Source: Atherix ibis
Taxonomy: Eukaryota; Arthropoda; Insecta; Diptera; Athericidae
Direction of reading: 5' to 3'
Assembly (NCBI GenBank): GCA_958298945.1
Contig: OY282605.1
Coordinates: 123,748,267-123,812,266, forward strand
DNA: 64,000 nucleotides
The position numbers and the translations under genes are program-made. Shown in pieces: positions 10,610 through 21,201 of this stretch (the first letter of the stretch is position 1; the number at the start of each line of letters is the position of its first letter). The notes below the pieces were generated by a model. It had not been told where the DNA came from, did not search any database, and saw nothing but the letters and a program-made list of their open reading frames with translations.

Positions 10610-11830
10610 AATATTTAGAGCAACGATGTTCCATCAAATTTTATGATAAGTGAATACGCCAGCTTGACTTACGAAAAGCCTGTAGGGAACATTCCTTATC
10701 AAGAGCAGACGTTTTTTGACGGCATAAAATATTTTTGGAGAGCTGAGAAGGTGTAGAAGAAGAGCCTCGCTTAGATAGGCTATCAATATCAAAAACTGAT
10801 GGAAATGTAAAACGAGTAAGGCCTGTTGCGTCTCTAGGCAGAACTATCGACTAAAATATAAAAAATTCCTTAAAAGCTAGAAAAAGAGTTCTTTGAGTCA
10901 GATTGGTCGTTTTTAGACACTTAGATGCTCCACCATTCTTATAAAAATTATTTCTTTCATAAAAAAGCCCTTCAAGGCTCAGAAAGAGAGCTGATTATTT
11001 CTGATCGGACATTTTTAATACATGTTTTGCTCATATCTGACCATAAAAACACATTCTGTCACACGGCCATATCCATCAAGAAGTTTTAAATGAGACCTGA
11101 TGGAATTTGTATGATTTTTATTTGTTTGTATATAAGATTTCTTAGATATGAGCCAGGGATCATGAGGCTATTTTGCGACCTTACGATTCATTTGGATGGG
11201 CGTTACCAATTTCCTAAACCGAAAGTTAGGATTAGTTAAAAACATGTTAGTATAATTGATTAGGTGTAAATGTGGGCTTGGGAATGAAATTATTGGATCT
11301 AGGAGTTTTAGAATAAGAGGAACCCTACACGAAAAGAAATTCTTAGTTTGCTGACATTCGCTCAATATAATCGTTAGCAGAACAACATAGAATTGGCAGA
11401 TAGAACGTGTGTGGTTTCCATGAGAGAAATATGCCCTATCCGAGTTCGCACCAATTTTTGTATCCAGAATTTCGGTAAAGATATTGAGCAGACTGGTTTA
11501 TTGGTAGTTGGCCAATCATAAAGGTCTCAATATTAGTGCAAAGTGTATTTCTACGTATGAGTGTAAAAAAAACTACGGAGCTGGCCTGTACCAAAAGACT
11601 TCAAATGCAAATCATAGATTACAATGGCACTGACCTCAATAACTGCAAAAGCAGTTGCATTAAGGTCGGTTTGTGTAATTTTTTGGTTCCCGAAATTGAA
11701 AACCACGTTACCTTATGCTTCCCAAGAGAACTACTTTAAAAGCTATAATATTGATGCGTAAAAATAAAATAAAATTGTTGCAGTAATAAAAAACAATATC
11801 ATTACTTTTCTGTTACATCTCGTATGTTAG
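10610..11830 (+). mobile_element. Mariner-like relic, family 1 copy A (interrupted)
   Basis: Broken plus-strand frames read SLTYEKPVGNIPYQEQ, FDGIKYFWRAEKV and LSISKTDGNVKRVR. These match the helix-turn-helix/linker part of mariner transposases (family pattern 'S.TYEML..AYGE.S', 'F.W..RFKEGRE.VED', 'GRPSTSKTDENV..VR'). Near 11050-11085 a frame resembling CHTAISI.KFL recalls the region just after the second catalytic aspartate. A C-terminal trace (NYFKSYNIDA, about 11728) is followed by a 3' end like that of copy D at 44.3 kb. Between about 11110 and 11705 the mariner reading is lost, and an unrelated repeat occupies 11165-11540. Many stops; inactive. Terminal inverted repeats were not confidently located. 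Confidence 0.7.
11165..11540 (-). repeat. Unclassified dispersed repeat, copy 1
   Basis: Read on the minus strand, this segment aligns by eye to the minus strand of 48520-48965, with shared words such as CAGTCT-CTCAA-ATC-TT and CAGCAAAC...TTCTTTC, then CCTAGAT...AATAATTTCATT, then ACTAACATG. Similarity is patchy with substitutions and indels, so both copies are old. A 65-codon minus frame lies here but is not the frame shared with copy 2. The parent could be a non-LTR or DNA element; I cannot name it. It sits within the interrupted part of the mariner relic. Confidence 0.55.
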
Positions 11831-14800
11831 TTCTGGAGTGGATTTTCCTTAGAGGATAAGGTGGGCCTTGGCTTACGTGTACCGAAAGTTTTTAGCTGTG
11901 TCAGAAAGCATAATTTTGGCACGAAACCTGAATGTCTGATGCTGTTGGATACAATATCTCGAATAAAAGGATAATGTACTAGTATTTCGAAAGTTGTTAG
12001 TTTTAAAAATTTAATGATGAAAAGAATAAATTTTCTTATCACCAAATAATTTATGAATACCGGTTAAAGGTGAAGAGCATCCTTACAACTTATAACCGAA
12101 AACTTTCGAATCCAATTGAATGTATGAGTTTTAAAATTAATTTTTCGTAGATAAAATAAATTGAGGCACCCTATTCCATTCAAAGGCTGTTCCATAATAA
12201 ATTGTAAAATTTTTATTTCCGTGTTTTATTTGTTTCTATTCTCTTGTAATAATTGAATATCCCAATGATTATACATACATTTTGTTCTTATTTAAATAAA
12301 CTCTAAATTATGTTTGAAAAAATTTGCAGAAGTGGCACAACATCATGGCATACCCTTTGAAATTGTATAATTGCCTAATATCAAATAGCAGCCTAGAATA
12401 TTGTAACATTTTATTACTAAGTATTATTAATTATATTTTTTATAATTTAATTTATTTGGTTTTTATAAATATTCATATTGATCCAATTAACATATTTTTA
12501 TTTGCTTATTTTTCACAAAGCAGCAATTATTATAAATATCCTTTTTGGTTGTAGAAAAGAATTATTGAATTCTACAAAATTAAAGATTAGGATTTTAAAA
12601 AAAATTCAATTTCAAACACTACCACAAATGCAATCGTGTATTGAAATTCAATGTTTGATTTTATTTGTATAGTAATAATTACGAACAAAACGGAAACTAT
12701 ACTGTCGGGTTAATGTATTGTTAATAATGTTTCCTTCATTAGTTGACCAGAAAGAGTTCAAACTGCATGCAATTAGACAGCTTCGTCAAAAGACAATCAT
12801 GGCGAAAAAAAGGACGAATGAGATCGGAAAATATTTTTAACAAAAACCAAAAAAGGAAAAATGGGAAAAATGAATCGAATGTTGTCAATCACATTGAAAA
12901 TTTGTGCAATTTTGTTACGCTATCAATTGCGAAAAGCTAACAATGGTGGAGACCTAACGGTGATGGGTATGGGTTGTGAGGTCAACAATAAATATGGAAA
13001 TACGATATGGACGAACGAAGGCAGACGAATGAACAGAGCATTTCATATACGCAGGATATTGCACAGATCAGGCTCACCGAAGCAACTGGCCTTTGGGCAT
13101 TTTAATGCTTTCAATGTAAATTCAAATTCGAAACTAGTTTGAATTCAGATCTGTTAGATGCATTTTACGTATTCGACTTTCTCTTCCTCTCTCAAACCTT
13201 TTTACTTTCTATCACCTGCATTAACCCCTTATACTTATGCAGAAGTGCAACTAAAATTCACCTCAAACCCCTTGCACACAGTTTTCAGTTGCAGTCACAA
13301 GTTAGTCCACTCTACCCCACCTGCTGATAGATTATACTATATAAATCCATATTCGAAAATGCAAACTTTCCAATTCTGGAGTTCTGAATTATTCTCTTAG
13401 TTTAAAGGACGAAAAATCATCAACGACTGCACTCTTACCATACGCTTCACAAAGTTATTGTTTAGGGCTTTGCCAGCTCAAATTTAAGGACAGAAATGCA
13501 TTGGCAGTCTTATTTGTGTGCATGCAACGCTATCAGTCGTGCTTGGTAGTTTTTATTCGCACCAAAAAAGCATCCCAGCTTATTTGGCCCTCATATGGGG
13601 CATTAGTCTTAGCGGAAATGCACTCTAAAAGCCCCATTCCGCTTTTGCTAACAAACCAACACAGAAAAACGTTAACTTTTTCGTACGAATAGTGTGTGTG
13701 CGTATATTTTCATCATACGCACATATATAAACGCAAATAGTGGGAGTTAATGTGCCCATTGCATAGCCCACCTATTGCTACCTTTATGGTATCGACCCAT
13801 ATCCCATCGTTAGGTATCTACATTCCAATATTCGAGACCAATACCAACTATCCATTGCATTTTGCGTATTACTCACAATCCAGTTGGTGCATCAGAGATG
13901 TTCCACTGTCCGGAGTACAAATTTCGACGAAGCCTCATAGACGGAGATGCTTCTGCACACTTGAAAATCTATTTATTTTTTAGTGTATGCGTAAATGAAT
14001 GAAAGCCTATTGCAGAAGGCAAAAAATAAATACTTTTACGCCTACATCGAATAGGATGACAGCCAGCCGCCACCTTGCAAAGCCTTCATTGCAGTGTCTC
14101 CATCCACCAAAATGCCAGTTACCTCGAACAATGATGTTGATGTGTCCAGAGCTGAAGCAGCATTTTACGGGCTTCTCGATCATTGCTTCACCCATTCACA
14201 TCCCATACAGAACCTTTCCTGATTCATCCCTTAGATCGACCATTTTTCTGCCTACAATTATATTCGTAGTTTTAATATGGCCTAGGCCTAGACCGAGGTC
14301 ACCGCTGAGGATCGTATAGCATATGAAAATGGAGGGAAACTAGTGCGTAGGTTAGAGGTTTTGCTTTTTCGCGGAGTTTTCGCGAAACTCATCCTAACCA
14401 ATAAAGCTGATGTTTTGCATTGGATGCTGGTGGTTAGTTGGTGGCTGGTTTTGTTATACAGACTATAATAGTCGATTGGTGTGAGGGACTTTGAAGTATT
14501 CACTGAGAATTTTTAAATGACCGAAAACACAAATTAGGTAAGGTAAAGCTTATGCACATCGGGGAGTACGTTTTGGAAGTTTTGTGTGTTTTTTAACCTT
14601 TTATTTGTGTGCGTATGTGACCGCGTACGAGTATAGTTACGATAGGCTCAGTCAGCTTCACGGTTGGTTATCCATACACAATTTTATTGATTTTTCGTTC
14701 CTTTTATTCGATAGGAAAACTTTTGCCCGACTATCGGCTTGACTGCATCTATGATAGCTAGAATACATACTCGTATGTGTATAATACGGAAACTGCCCTC

Positions 14801-15718
14801 AACCTCGACTATACTCTGTCTGCTTTGGCTCATCCTATTCTGCTGATATATCTTTTCATTTTTATCCAGTTCACCTCATCTGCAAGTTCTCATTGTTCAA
14901 GTGTCAATGCAAATGAAAATATATTTACTCAACACGGCACTCGAAAAAGGCCTAGTTCGATGATGGAATGATCACAATTTTCAATTTCGTCCGCGGCGCA
15001 CTCATCACCAGCCAGCGAATCCTTAAAATTCCAACTACGTATTATATAAAAAAAATTTCAACTACTCTAAAAAAAACAGCAACTGAAAATTCTATACAAA
15101 TACTAATCAAATAAAAATAGAATACAAAAGAAAGGATACGGTTAGTTAATTTGAAAAGGAGCAAAATTTTTTAGAAGACTGAAATTATGCTGGACGACCC
15201 ATTTTAAAAAAAAATTATATTTAATCCTCTTAATGAAGAAGCAAAATAAGAGCGATAGTATTTCTTGTGGTTTTCGATTCATTCTTATGAAGGCCAACAT
15301 TTTTCTCAAAAGAATCAGACAACTTTCCTTCGGTTAAATTATCAAGATTAAAAAGAACTTAAATATTAATGCTCGTACTTCGGTTTTCATTAGAAATAAA
15401 ACCGATAGTAAATTGCGAACTGGAAAAGTTAGTAGCCAATTATGATTTTTTCCAAACTTTAAGAAAGGACAGAAATTTTTTCAAGTTATGATACCACCCG
15501 AAATCTATTCCAATTTATTCTAGAATTTTTATACCTAAGATAGAGAATGATGGCAGAGCTTACAAGACCGTTAAAAGTATTTTAAATATCAAATTAATGA
15601 CCAAAGAAAGTTTCAACAACTTTATTTTCTATAGTTTTGTTTTTGATGTTCTATCAGTGATAAATATATATTTAATTTTGGTTTATTTTTCTTACATTAT
15701 TTAGGTTAACTTAATTCT
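11831..15718. other. Non-coding DNA; relatively balanced island at 12.9-15 kb
   Basis: From 11831 to about 12700 the sequence is AT-rich with short frames only. From about 12900 to 15000 the base composition is more balanced and homopolymer runs are fewer. Overlapping frames of 62-106 codons occur on both strands (13139-13400, 13750-13983, 13999-14503), none with recognisable domains. Two TACTCGTA octamers occur (14626, 14768). The island could hold regulatory or unannotated non-coding exons, but nothing specific is visible. From 15000 it returns to AT-rich DNA. Confidence 0.5.
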
Positions 15719-15754
15719 ATGTTGACTATCGTCATGTTTGACGACAGTCAACAT
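15719..15754. repeat. 16-bp-arm hairpin, 4-base loop
   Basis: ATGTTGACTATCGTCA (15719-15734) pairs with 15739-15754 with one mismatch around TGTT. It is isolated from any gene. Confidence 0.88.
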
Positions 15755-16234
15755 AAAAATGAAATGGAAAATTTCGTCGAACAAGGAAACGACTGCATCT
15801 GAATAACTATGTCTATAATGAAGATGGTTTTCATAATAAGCGTTCAGTTACGTCTTCGAGGGCAAGTAGACATGGAAAGCTAAATGTTTTCCTTTAGCAT
15901 TCTAAAACAGTATCCAATTAATTTGATATAAGGAATAACTGTTAATAAGACTTAATATGTTTGTAGACATTAAATGGCTATAGAACTATCTTCCTAACAA
16001 AATTCAATACAATCTGTTCACCTGTTCATTTCTAGATAATTTCGAATATCAGATTATGGATTTAACCATTTTGGATTTTGTTACAGACTAAATATTTATG
16101 AGCAAAGTGCACCGACATCTATCCGTTTATCCTTTCTAATGCTTTCCATACGAGCTATGTACCAAAACATTATAAATTGATTCATAATTACTTCAGAGAA
16201 AGTTATATCTAAGAAAATATAGCTAGACTTCTGA

Positions 16235-16263
16235 GCAGGTGTATAAGCTTAAATCCGCTGTTT
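16235..16263 (+). repeat. Mariner left terminal inverted repeat
   Basis: It begins GCAGGTGTATAAGCTTAAAT and pairs with 17299-17327. The three mismatches are at positions 1, 7 and 8. Confidence 0.93.
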
Positions 16264-16365
16264 GGTCATAGATGGTGTGAGTGAGAGTATTATGCTACCA
16301 AAGGCACGCCATACTTTTTTTTTATAAATTTGACATCTGCCAACATTAATCAGTAAATTTTTCCT

Positions 16366-17252
16366 TTGGTAATCATGTTTGGTTTTGTGCTAGAAAAAGA
16401 GCATATGCAGGAAGCTCTGCTTTTCTGCTTCAATTTTCTGCTGCCGAATCTCTTCGAATGCTTGTGGAGGCCTATGGTGACAGTGCTTTATCGGAAACAA
16501 CGTGCCGAGATTGGTTTCGTTGGTTTAAAGACGACAATTTTAACTTGTGGGATAAGAAGCGTGAAAATTGGCCTAGGAAGGTTGAGGACCATCAATTGCA
16601 GGCTCTTTTGGACGAAGACGATACCCAATCGCAAAAAATGCTGGCGAAGCAATTGGGTGTTACTCAACCAGCCATTTCCATGCGTCTGCATTCCATGGGG
16701 AAGATTGATAAGATCGGAAAATGGGTGCAGCATGAATTGTACGATAGGCAGATGGAGCGACGCCAAAACACATGCGAAATCCTGCTCGCCAGACAAAAAA
16801 GAAAGTTGTTCGTACATCGGATTGTGACAGGCGATGAAAAGTATATATATTTTGAGAATCCGAAATGCAAGAAATCGTGGGTTGATCCCGGCCAACCATC
16901 AACATCTTCCCCAAGACCAACTCGCTTCCGACGGATAACGAAGCTGTGCGTTGGGATCAGCAGGGCATCGTCTACTATGAGATGTTGATCCGAAAATAGT
17001 TGGAGACACTTAACTGGGAGGTGCTACCTCACCCCGCTTATTCACCAGACCTGTACCCCTTCCGACTACCACATGTTTTCATCGATGGACCACCCGGTCG
17101 CTGAGCAGCACTTCGATTCTTACGAAGACGTCCGAAAATGGCTTGATGAGTGGTTTGCCTCGAAAGAGAAGGAATTTTTTTGACGTTGTATCCACAAATT
17201 GCCCAAGAGATGGGAAAAATGTGTAGCTAGCGAGGGCAAGTACTTTGAATAA
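16366..17252 (+). pseudogene. Mos1-like mariner transposase, broken
   Basis: Colinear with Mos1-type transposase but disabled in at least five places. (1) The N-terminus starts at 16366 or 16375; the frame is lost near 16432, before the AAES-type motif, and resumes as MLVEAYGDSALSETTCRDWF at 16458. (2) The DNA-binding and linker region is intact, including LLDEDDTQSQKMLAKQLGV and the WVPHEL-type motif as WVQHEL (about 16722), then VTGDEKYIYF with the first catalytic Asp at 16833. (3) The frame shifts near 16953. (4) A stop at 16997-16999 lies at the junction of a deletion of roughly 55 codons that removes the HDNAPSH block and the second catalytic Asp. (5) The third Asp region (YSPDL, about 17039-17053) is followed by a one-base insertion near 17054. 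A stop (17181) also replaces a Trp codon, and the C-terminus KCVASEGKYFE ends at TAA 17250. Confidence 0.95.
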
Positions 17253-17298
17253 ATTTGTTTTTGTTTTCTATGAAAAAAACATGTGTTTTTTGACTAAA

Positions 17299-17327
17299 AA
17301 ACAGCGGATTTAAGCTTATGTACCTGG
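17299..17327 (-). repeat. Mariner right terminal inverted repeat
   Basis: Reads CCAGGTACATAAGCTTAAAT from the outer end on the minus strand and is followed by TA on the plus strand, the expected insertion-site dinucleotide. Confidence 0.94.
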
Positions 17328-20300
17328 TATTTATAAGAAAAAGCCACAGGACGAAAAGATACCAAATGTCAAAAATAGGAGGAAACAAAACCCAAACTTA
17401 TTTTTGATCAAAATTGAGTCTGCATATACATTGGCTAAAATCACGTGCCTGTTGTCGAAACAAGAAATTTCTTATATTAACCTAAAACGTCAAGAAACGA
17501 AGGATTTAAACGAAGAAATTGTTTGTCTTTTTATTTATTTCTAGGATAAAGCATATTTTCCAATTAATCCTTCATCTGCCAACGCATGATGCAGTGTTAA
17601 ATTTGCACAAAGCTTAATACATAATGATTCTATTGTCCGAAACACAATTGCGATAGCAACTTGAACTCGTAAATTTCCGGCAACAATTTCAACACGTAAT
17701 TTCGAAAAAAAATGTCAATTCAAAAAATTATACACAAAAAATATTTTCTAATCGCTTTATTATTTATGTTTTATGTTTAATTTAATTTTTAAGTTCACTC
17801 AACATTCAATATAAATTAACCTGAAATGGCTCACATGAAACGATATATAAAAATAGGAAAATATATTGGCAGGACTACGAAGAGGAAATTAAATTATAAG
17901 TTAAACTTAAATCGGCGAGTTGATCACTATTCGCAATTCTGTGCACTTCTATAAGATTCTAAATATTTTAAATATTTTCAAAGCGCTTTTTCAGTAGCTC
18001 TTTGAAATTGTGTTCATACAATTTGGTTTTCATATTCTGTTCACTGATCTAGTTCAGAATTTCTCACTGATCGAAGTTTGTGCAATTTTCCTATTCAGAT
18101 GCTCTCTTTCCCTTAGACGAATAATTTATAAAATTAAAAGTCTTTCTAGAATGATTTTATTAATTAATTTATTTATAGTGAAAAACCAATAGAAAAACCT
18201 ATTATGTAGGTATTTCCTGCCTCTAAAACTGGCTCTCGTTCAAAATTTTTAATGTCAATATTTTGTTTTAATGGAGATTTATAGTTAACTCTAAAAATGT
18301 GTTATATTTTTATAAAAAATATCCGATATTTTACTAGGTGAGAAAACGCATGACATGTTGAAAATTCGAAAAAATAGCCAAAATAAAGTCGTAGAGGAGA
18401 AAAATCTTAACCAGTATGTCCTGCTTTTCAAATAAATTTGCAGCTAGCTTTGTGGATGGGTTCATTGGTTTGTTGCATATTATGCTGTTCCTTCCACCTA
18501 ACCAAAACAAAACATGCCAAGATAAAATTTTACAAACCTATTAGGGAGACAATCGAAGGGTACTAAATGGGAACCCCGAAAAAGTCAAAAAATAATGTTT
18601 TTGAAATATCTTCCGCAAAAAGAATACGGTCAAATAAAATTTATTTCGTTGGAATATTGATGAAAAATAAGGGACTGATTGGCGTACATTTATCAGTAAA
18701 GCAAATGAATATATAAAATATATTTTATATATTTTTTTAATATATTCTTATTATCTACTCAAAAAGACGAAATATGCGTTACCTTCGACAGAAAAATCGC
18801 ATTATTTAAAAAGATGTTATAATTATTAAATTAAACATTATTGGTTCGACCCAGAACGTATCCCTGAATATCTTACAAATCAATGATAAAGTCTAAACAA
18901 ATTTAAGAAAAACTAATTCTTATTGTAATTGAATGAAAGTATACCCACATAAGAGTTCAATTGAATGCATAGTTTTTCATCAAAACTATATTACAAGTAA
19001 GCTACTAAGAAATGGTAAAATAACGTTTCATGGCTTCTTCACTTGATTAATCAATAAATGATACAAAAATTTTATTGTTATTTTATCTACAATATTATAG
19101 TTAAAACTTAAAAAGAGTCTCTATAAGTTAATATGCAGAAATGGCAATCGTATAACTAAAGCAAGATAATCTCTAGGCTCAGTCCCATGTCGAGAATTGT
19201 CGGACGGCGACATGCAGTGTCTGCTATTGTCCAGTTCTTTAATTATTTCTCCGTCTAAGTGTCCATTTAATTTATTTACTTGCAATGAAAATTAAGTTTT
19301 CTTAAACTAATCCAATTAGAAAGCATCTGCTTGATTTATTTATTAGGGTATTTTTAGTCCATTTGCCTTGTCACCATTACCATCACCGCTGTTCCAAACT
19401 GGCAATGAACTCCAATTTGGTAGTCCATTCTTTCTTTTTTTGGTTTCATTTAACTTACCGCTCCCCTTACCGCAACCCTATTCTCTGGAATATCGTTTAT
19501 TAATTGCATCTAAATTTACAATGAAAGCGACAATATTGACTATCGTATATATGAGCATAACGAAAAAGTTGGAAAATATACAAAGTGGCAAATGGTCGTA
19601 TTTAAACGGAATATTCATTGGATAGTGTGGTCAACAATTTATTGATCTTGTACAATTGTGTGAGTATGTTTTGTTTATTGCAAACACTTCATTTCTGAAT
19701 TCACAATACTCCATGGTGTATGAGCTGTGAACTAGATTCCGTACTAATCCATTCATAACGTAAGAAAGCTTTCTCGAGGAGCAAGTTAAGGCAATTCCAG
19801 TTCGATTGTGCAGAGTCTATTAAGCTTTAGAATGTGTACTACGAGTAATATCCAAATGGCTACACTTACACTATGCACTAGTGAATTCTCGACTCTCAAA
19901 ATCTGAGCTATAATCTGCATAAAATTAAAGAGTTACTCAAATTCGATACATGAATTAATTCGCTATTATATTCTAAATGGCTTAATCGACTCAATTGACC
20001 AAAGACGACTACATCTACATTGATTTATTCTGTTTGGTATTATATTCTCTATTTTGAGTGTTGGGTATAAACACAGATAGAAGGATTGCACAAATTTCGA
20101 TGCATGCACCTTCAACAGGTGTATTATTATTTGAACTAATTGAGTGTTTGGGATTGAATGAATATGTTTGCTTCCTTTCTGATTTGGCAGGATTGCTTTG
20201 CGCACTTTCACTTTTCATAATTACATATAAGATGTATCTTATCTACAAAGTAGGAAAGTTTTGATTTTAGAAATAAGTTTTACAATATCTACTCATGGTA

Positions 20301-20367
20301 CTTTTACACTCTGCCAAAATCTGGCTCGCGATATAACCCTTAATGGCTATATAAGTCGTTGGCAACG
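17328..20367. other. Non-coding DNA, no gene recognised
   Basis: AT-rich, with a somewhat more balanced stretch at 19360-19900. The frames at 18010-18192 and 19368-19625 are hydrophobic low-complexity translations without family signatures. No RNA gene was seen. Confidence 0.55.
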
Positions 20368-20468
20368 TTTGTCTATTATAAGTCATTGGCAACGCACACT
20401 CGTTTTTTGTGAACAGAAATGTTTCACAAGAAACGAGTGTGCGTTGCCAATGACTTATAATAGACAAA
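20368..20468. repeat. 46-bp-arm inverted repeat, 9-base spacer
   Basis: Arms 20368-20413 and 20423-20468 are reverse complements at 45 of 46 positions. Just upstream, a diverged direct copy of part of the left arm (AAGTCGTTGGCAACG, 20353-20367) precedes AAGTCATTGGCAACG inside it. This gives the inverted-plus-direct arrangement seen elsewhere in the window. Overlapping frames on both strands here are artefacts of the palindrome. Confidence 0.95.
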
Positions 20469-20949
20469 GGGTTAACCTGGAAGTCTCACTTAAATATAAA
20501 ACATGCTGAACTTAACAGGTGATATAAACTTTTTCTACGACTCCTAAACAGTAGCTCAAAACTGACAATAAAAAGGAAACTATTACAATACAATATGGTA
20601 CTGAAACCGATATGGACATTTCCAATCCAAACCTTACAGTTCCGAATTATTCGAAAAATTGTCAATGCTCCCTCTTACAGTTCTCTTCCCAATCCTTTAG
20701 CAAAAGAACTGTTCACTACCAATCTTCCGATATATACCCATCGACTTTTGGAACCGAAATAGCCTTGGGGACACATGGATGGATGTTTTCACCAACTTGT
20801 CTTGATGTCCTTGTATCTTCCCTTAAAAAATTATTTGTAGCTATAGATAACATTTCAATTAAAACAAGAAAAAATTTACACAAAAGTTGTGTTTTTGTAG
20901 TGCGTTGTAGAAAAATAAACACTCAAATTTTGGACAACGATGTACGATA
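20469..20949. other. Non-coding DNA with unrecognised overlapping frames
   Basis: A 112-codon plus frame (20612-20950) and a 68-codon minus frame (20716-20922) overlap. Neither has a recognisable domain, and neither shows codon patterns clearly better than the other. I treat both as chance. Confidence 0.45.
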
Positions 20950-21155
20950 AAATGTTCAGTTAAGCTTGATGAATCTATGAGTTTGGCTTACAAAAAGTTT
21001 GAACTAGCCTATGGGCATCACTCCTTATTAGAAGTACATGTTTTCGGGTTGCATCAGCCATTTTAAAAGGGCCAAGAAGCAGTAGAAGAAAGGACTCGCT
21101 TAGAGAGACCTCAACATCGAAAACTTATTGAAATGTAGAACAAGTGAGGATCCTT
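20950..21155 (+). mobile_element. Mariner-like relic, family 1 copy B (5' fragment)
   Basis: The plus strand reads CSVKLDESMSLAYKKFELAY, then GHHSLLE.HVF, then EAVEERTRLERP, the N-terminal DNA-binding part of the same mariner family as at 10.6, 37.3 and 43.7 kb. The sequence leaves the family near 21155, just before a 12-bp-arm hairpin. No catalytic region remains. Confidence 0.75.
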
Positions 21156-21162
21156 ATGAGTT

Positions 21163-21201
21163 AATTTTAACTCACAAGGTGATAAGAAATGAGTTAAAAT
21201 T
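21163..21201. repeat. 12-bp-arm hairpin at the mariner breakpoint
   Basis: AATTTTAACTCA (21163-21174) pairs exactly with 21190-21201 across 15 bases. A further TTTAACTCA word occurs at 21226-21234. It lies at the 3' breakpoint of the family 1 copy B fragment. Confidence 0.75.

Larger units (their letters stand above)
16235..17327 (+). mobile_element. Mos1-like mariner (mauritiana subfamily), non-autonomous
   Basis: An almost complete mariner of about 1.09 kb, compared with about 1.29 kb for intact Mos1. Terminal inverted repeats of 29 bp (16235-16263 and 17299-17327) match at 26 of 29 positions, and the outer end CCAGGT on the right resembles Mos1 ends. The right flank is TA, the expected mariner target duplication; the left flank is GA, consistent with one substitution. 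Inside lies a transposase pseudogene in the same orientation. The length deficit is explained by an internal deletion that removes the second catalytic aspartate. It cannot encode transposase, but the retained ends might still be recognised if a related active enzyme exists. Confidence 0.95.

Noticed and set aside
16488..16920. Minus-strand frames of 68-135 codons
   Set aside because: Shadows of the Mos1-like transposase on the opposite strand.
18842..18860. GGTTCGACCC, similar to a tRNA T-loop/B-box
   Set aside because: No acceptor stem, D-arm or anticodon arm could be found upstream.
20261..20509. Frames on both strands with the same internal peptide
   Set aside because: The shared peptide is a direct consequence of the 46-bp-arm palindrome, not two real proteins.
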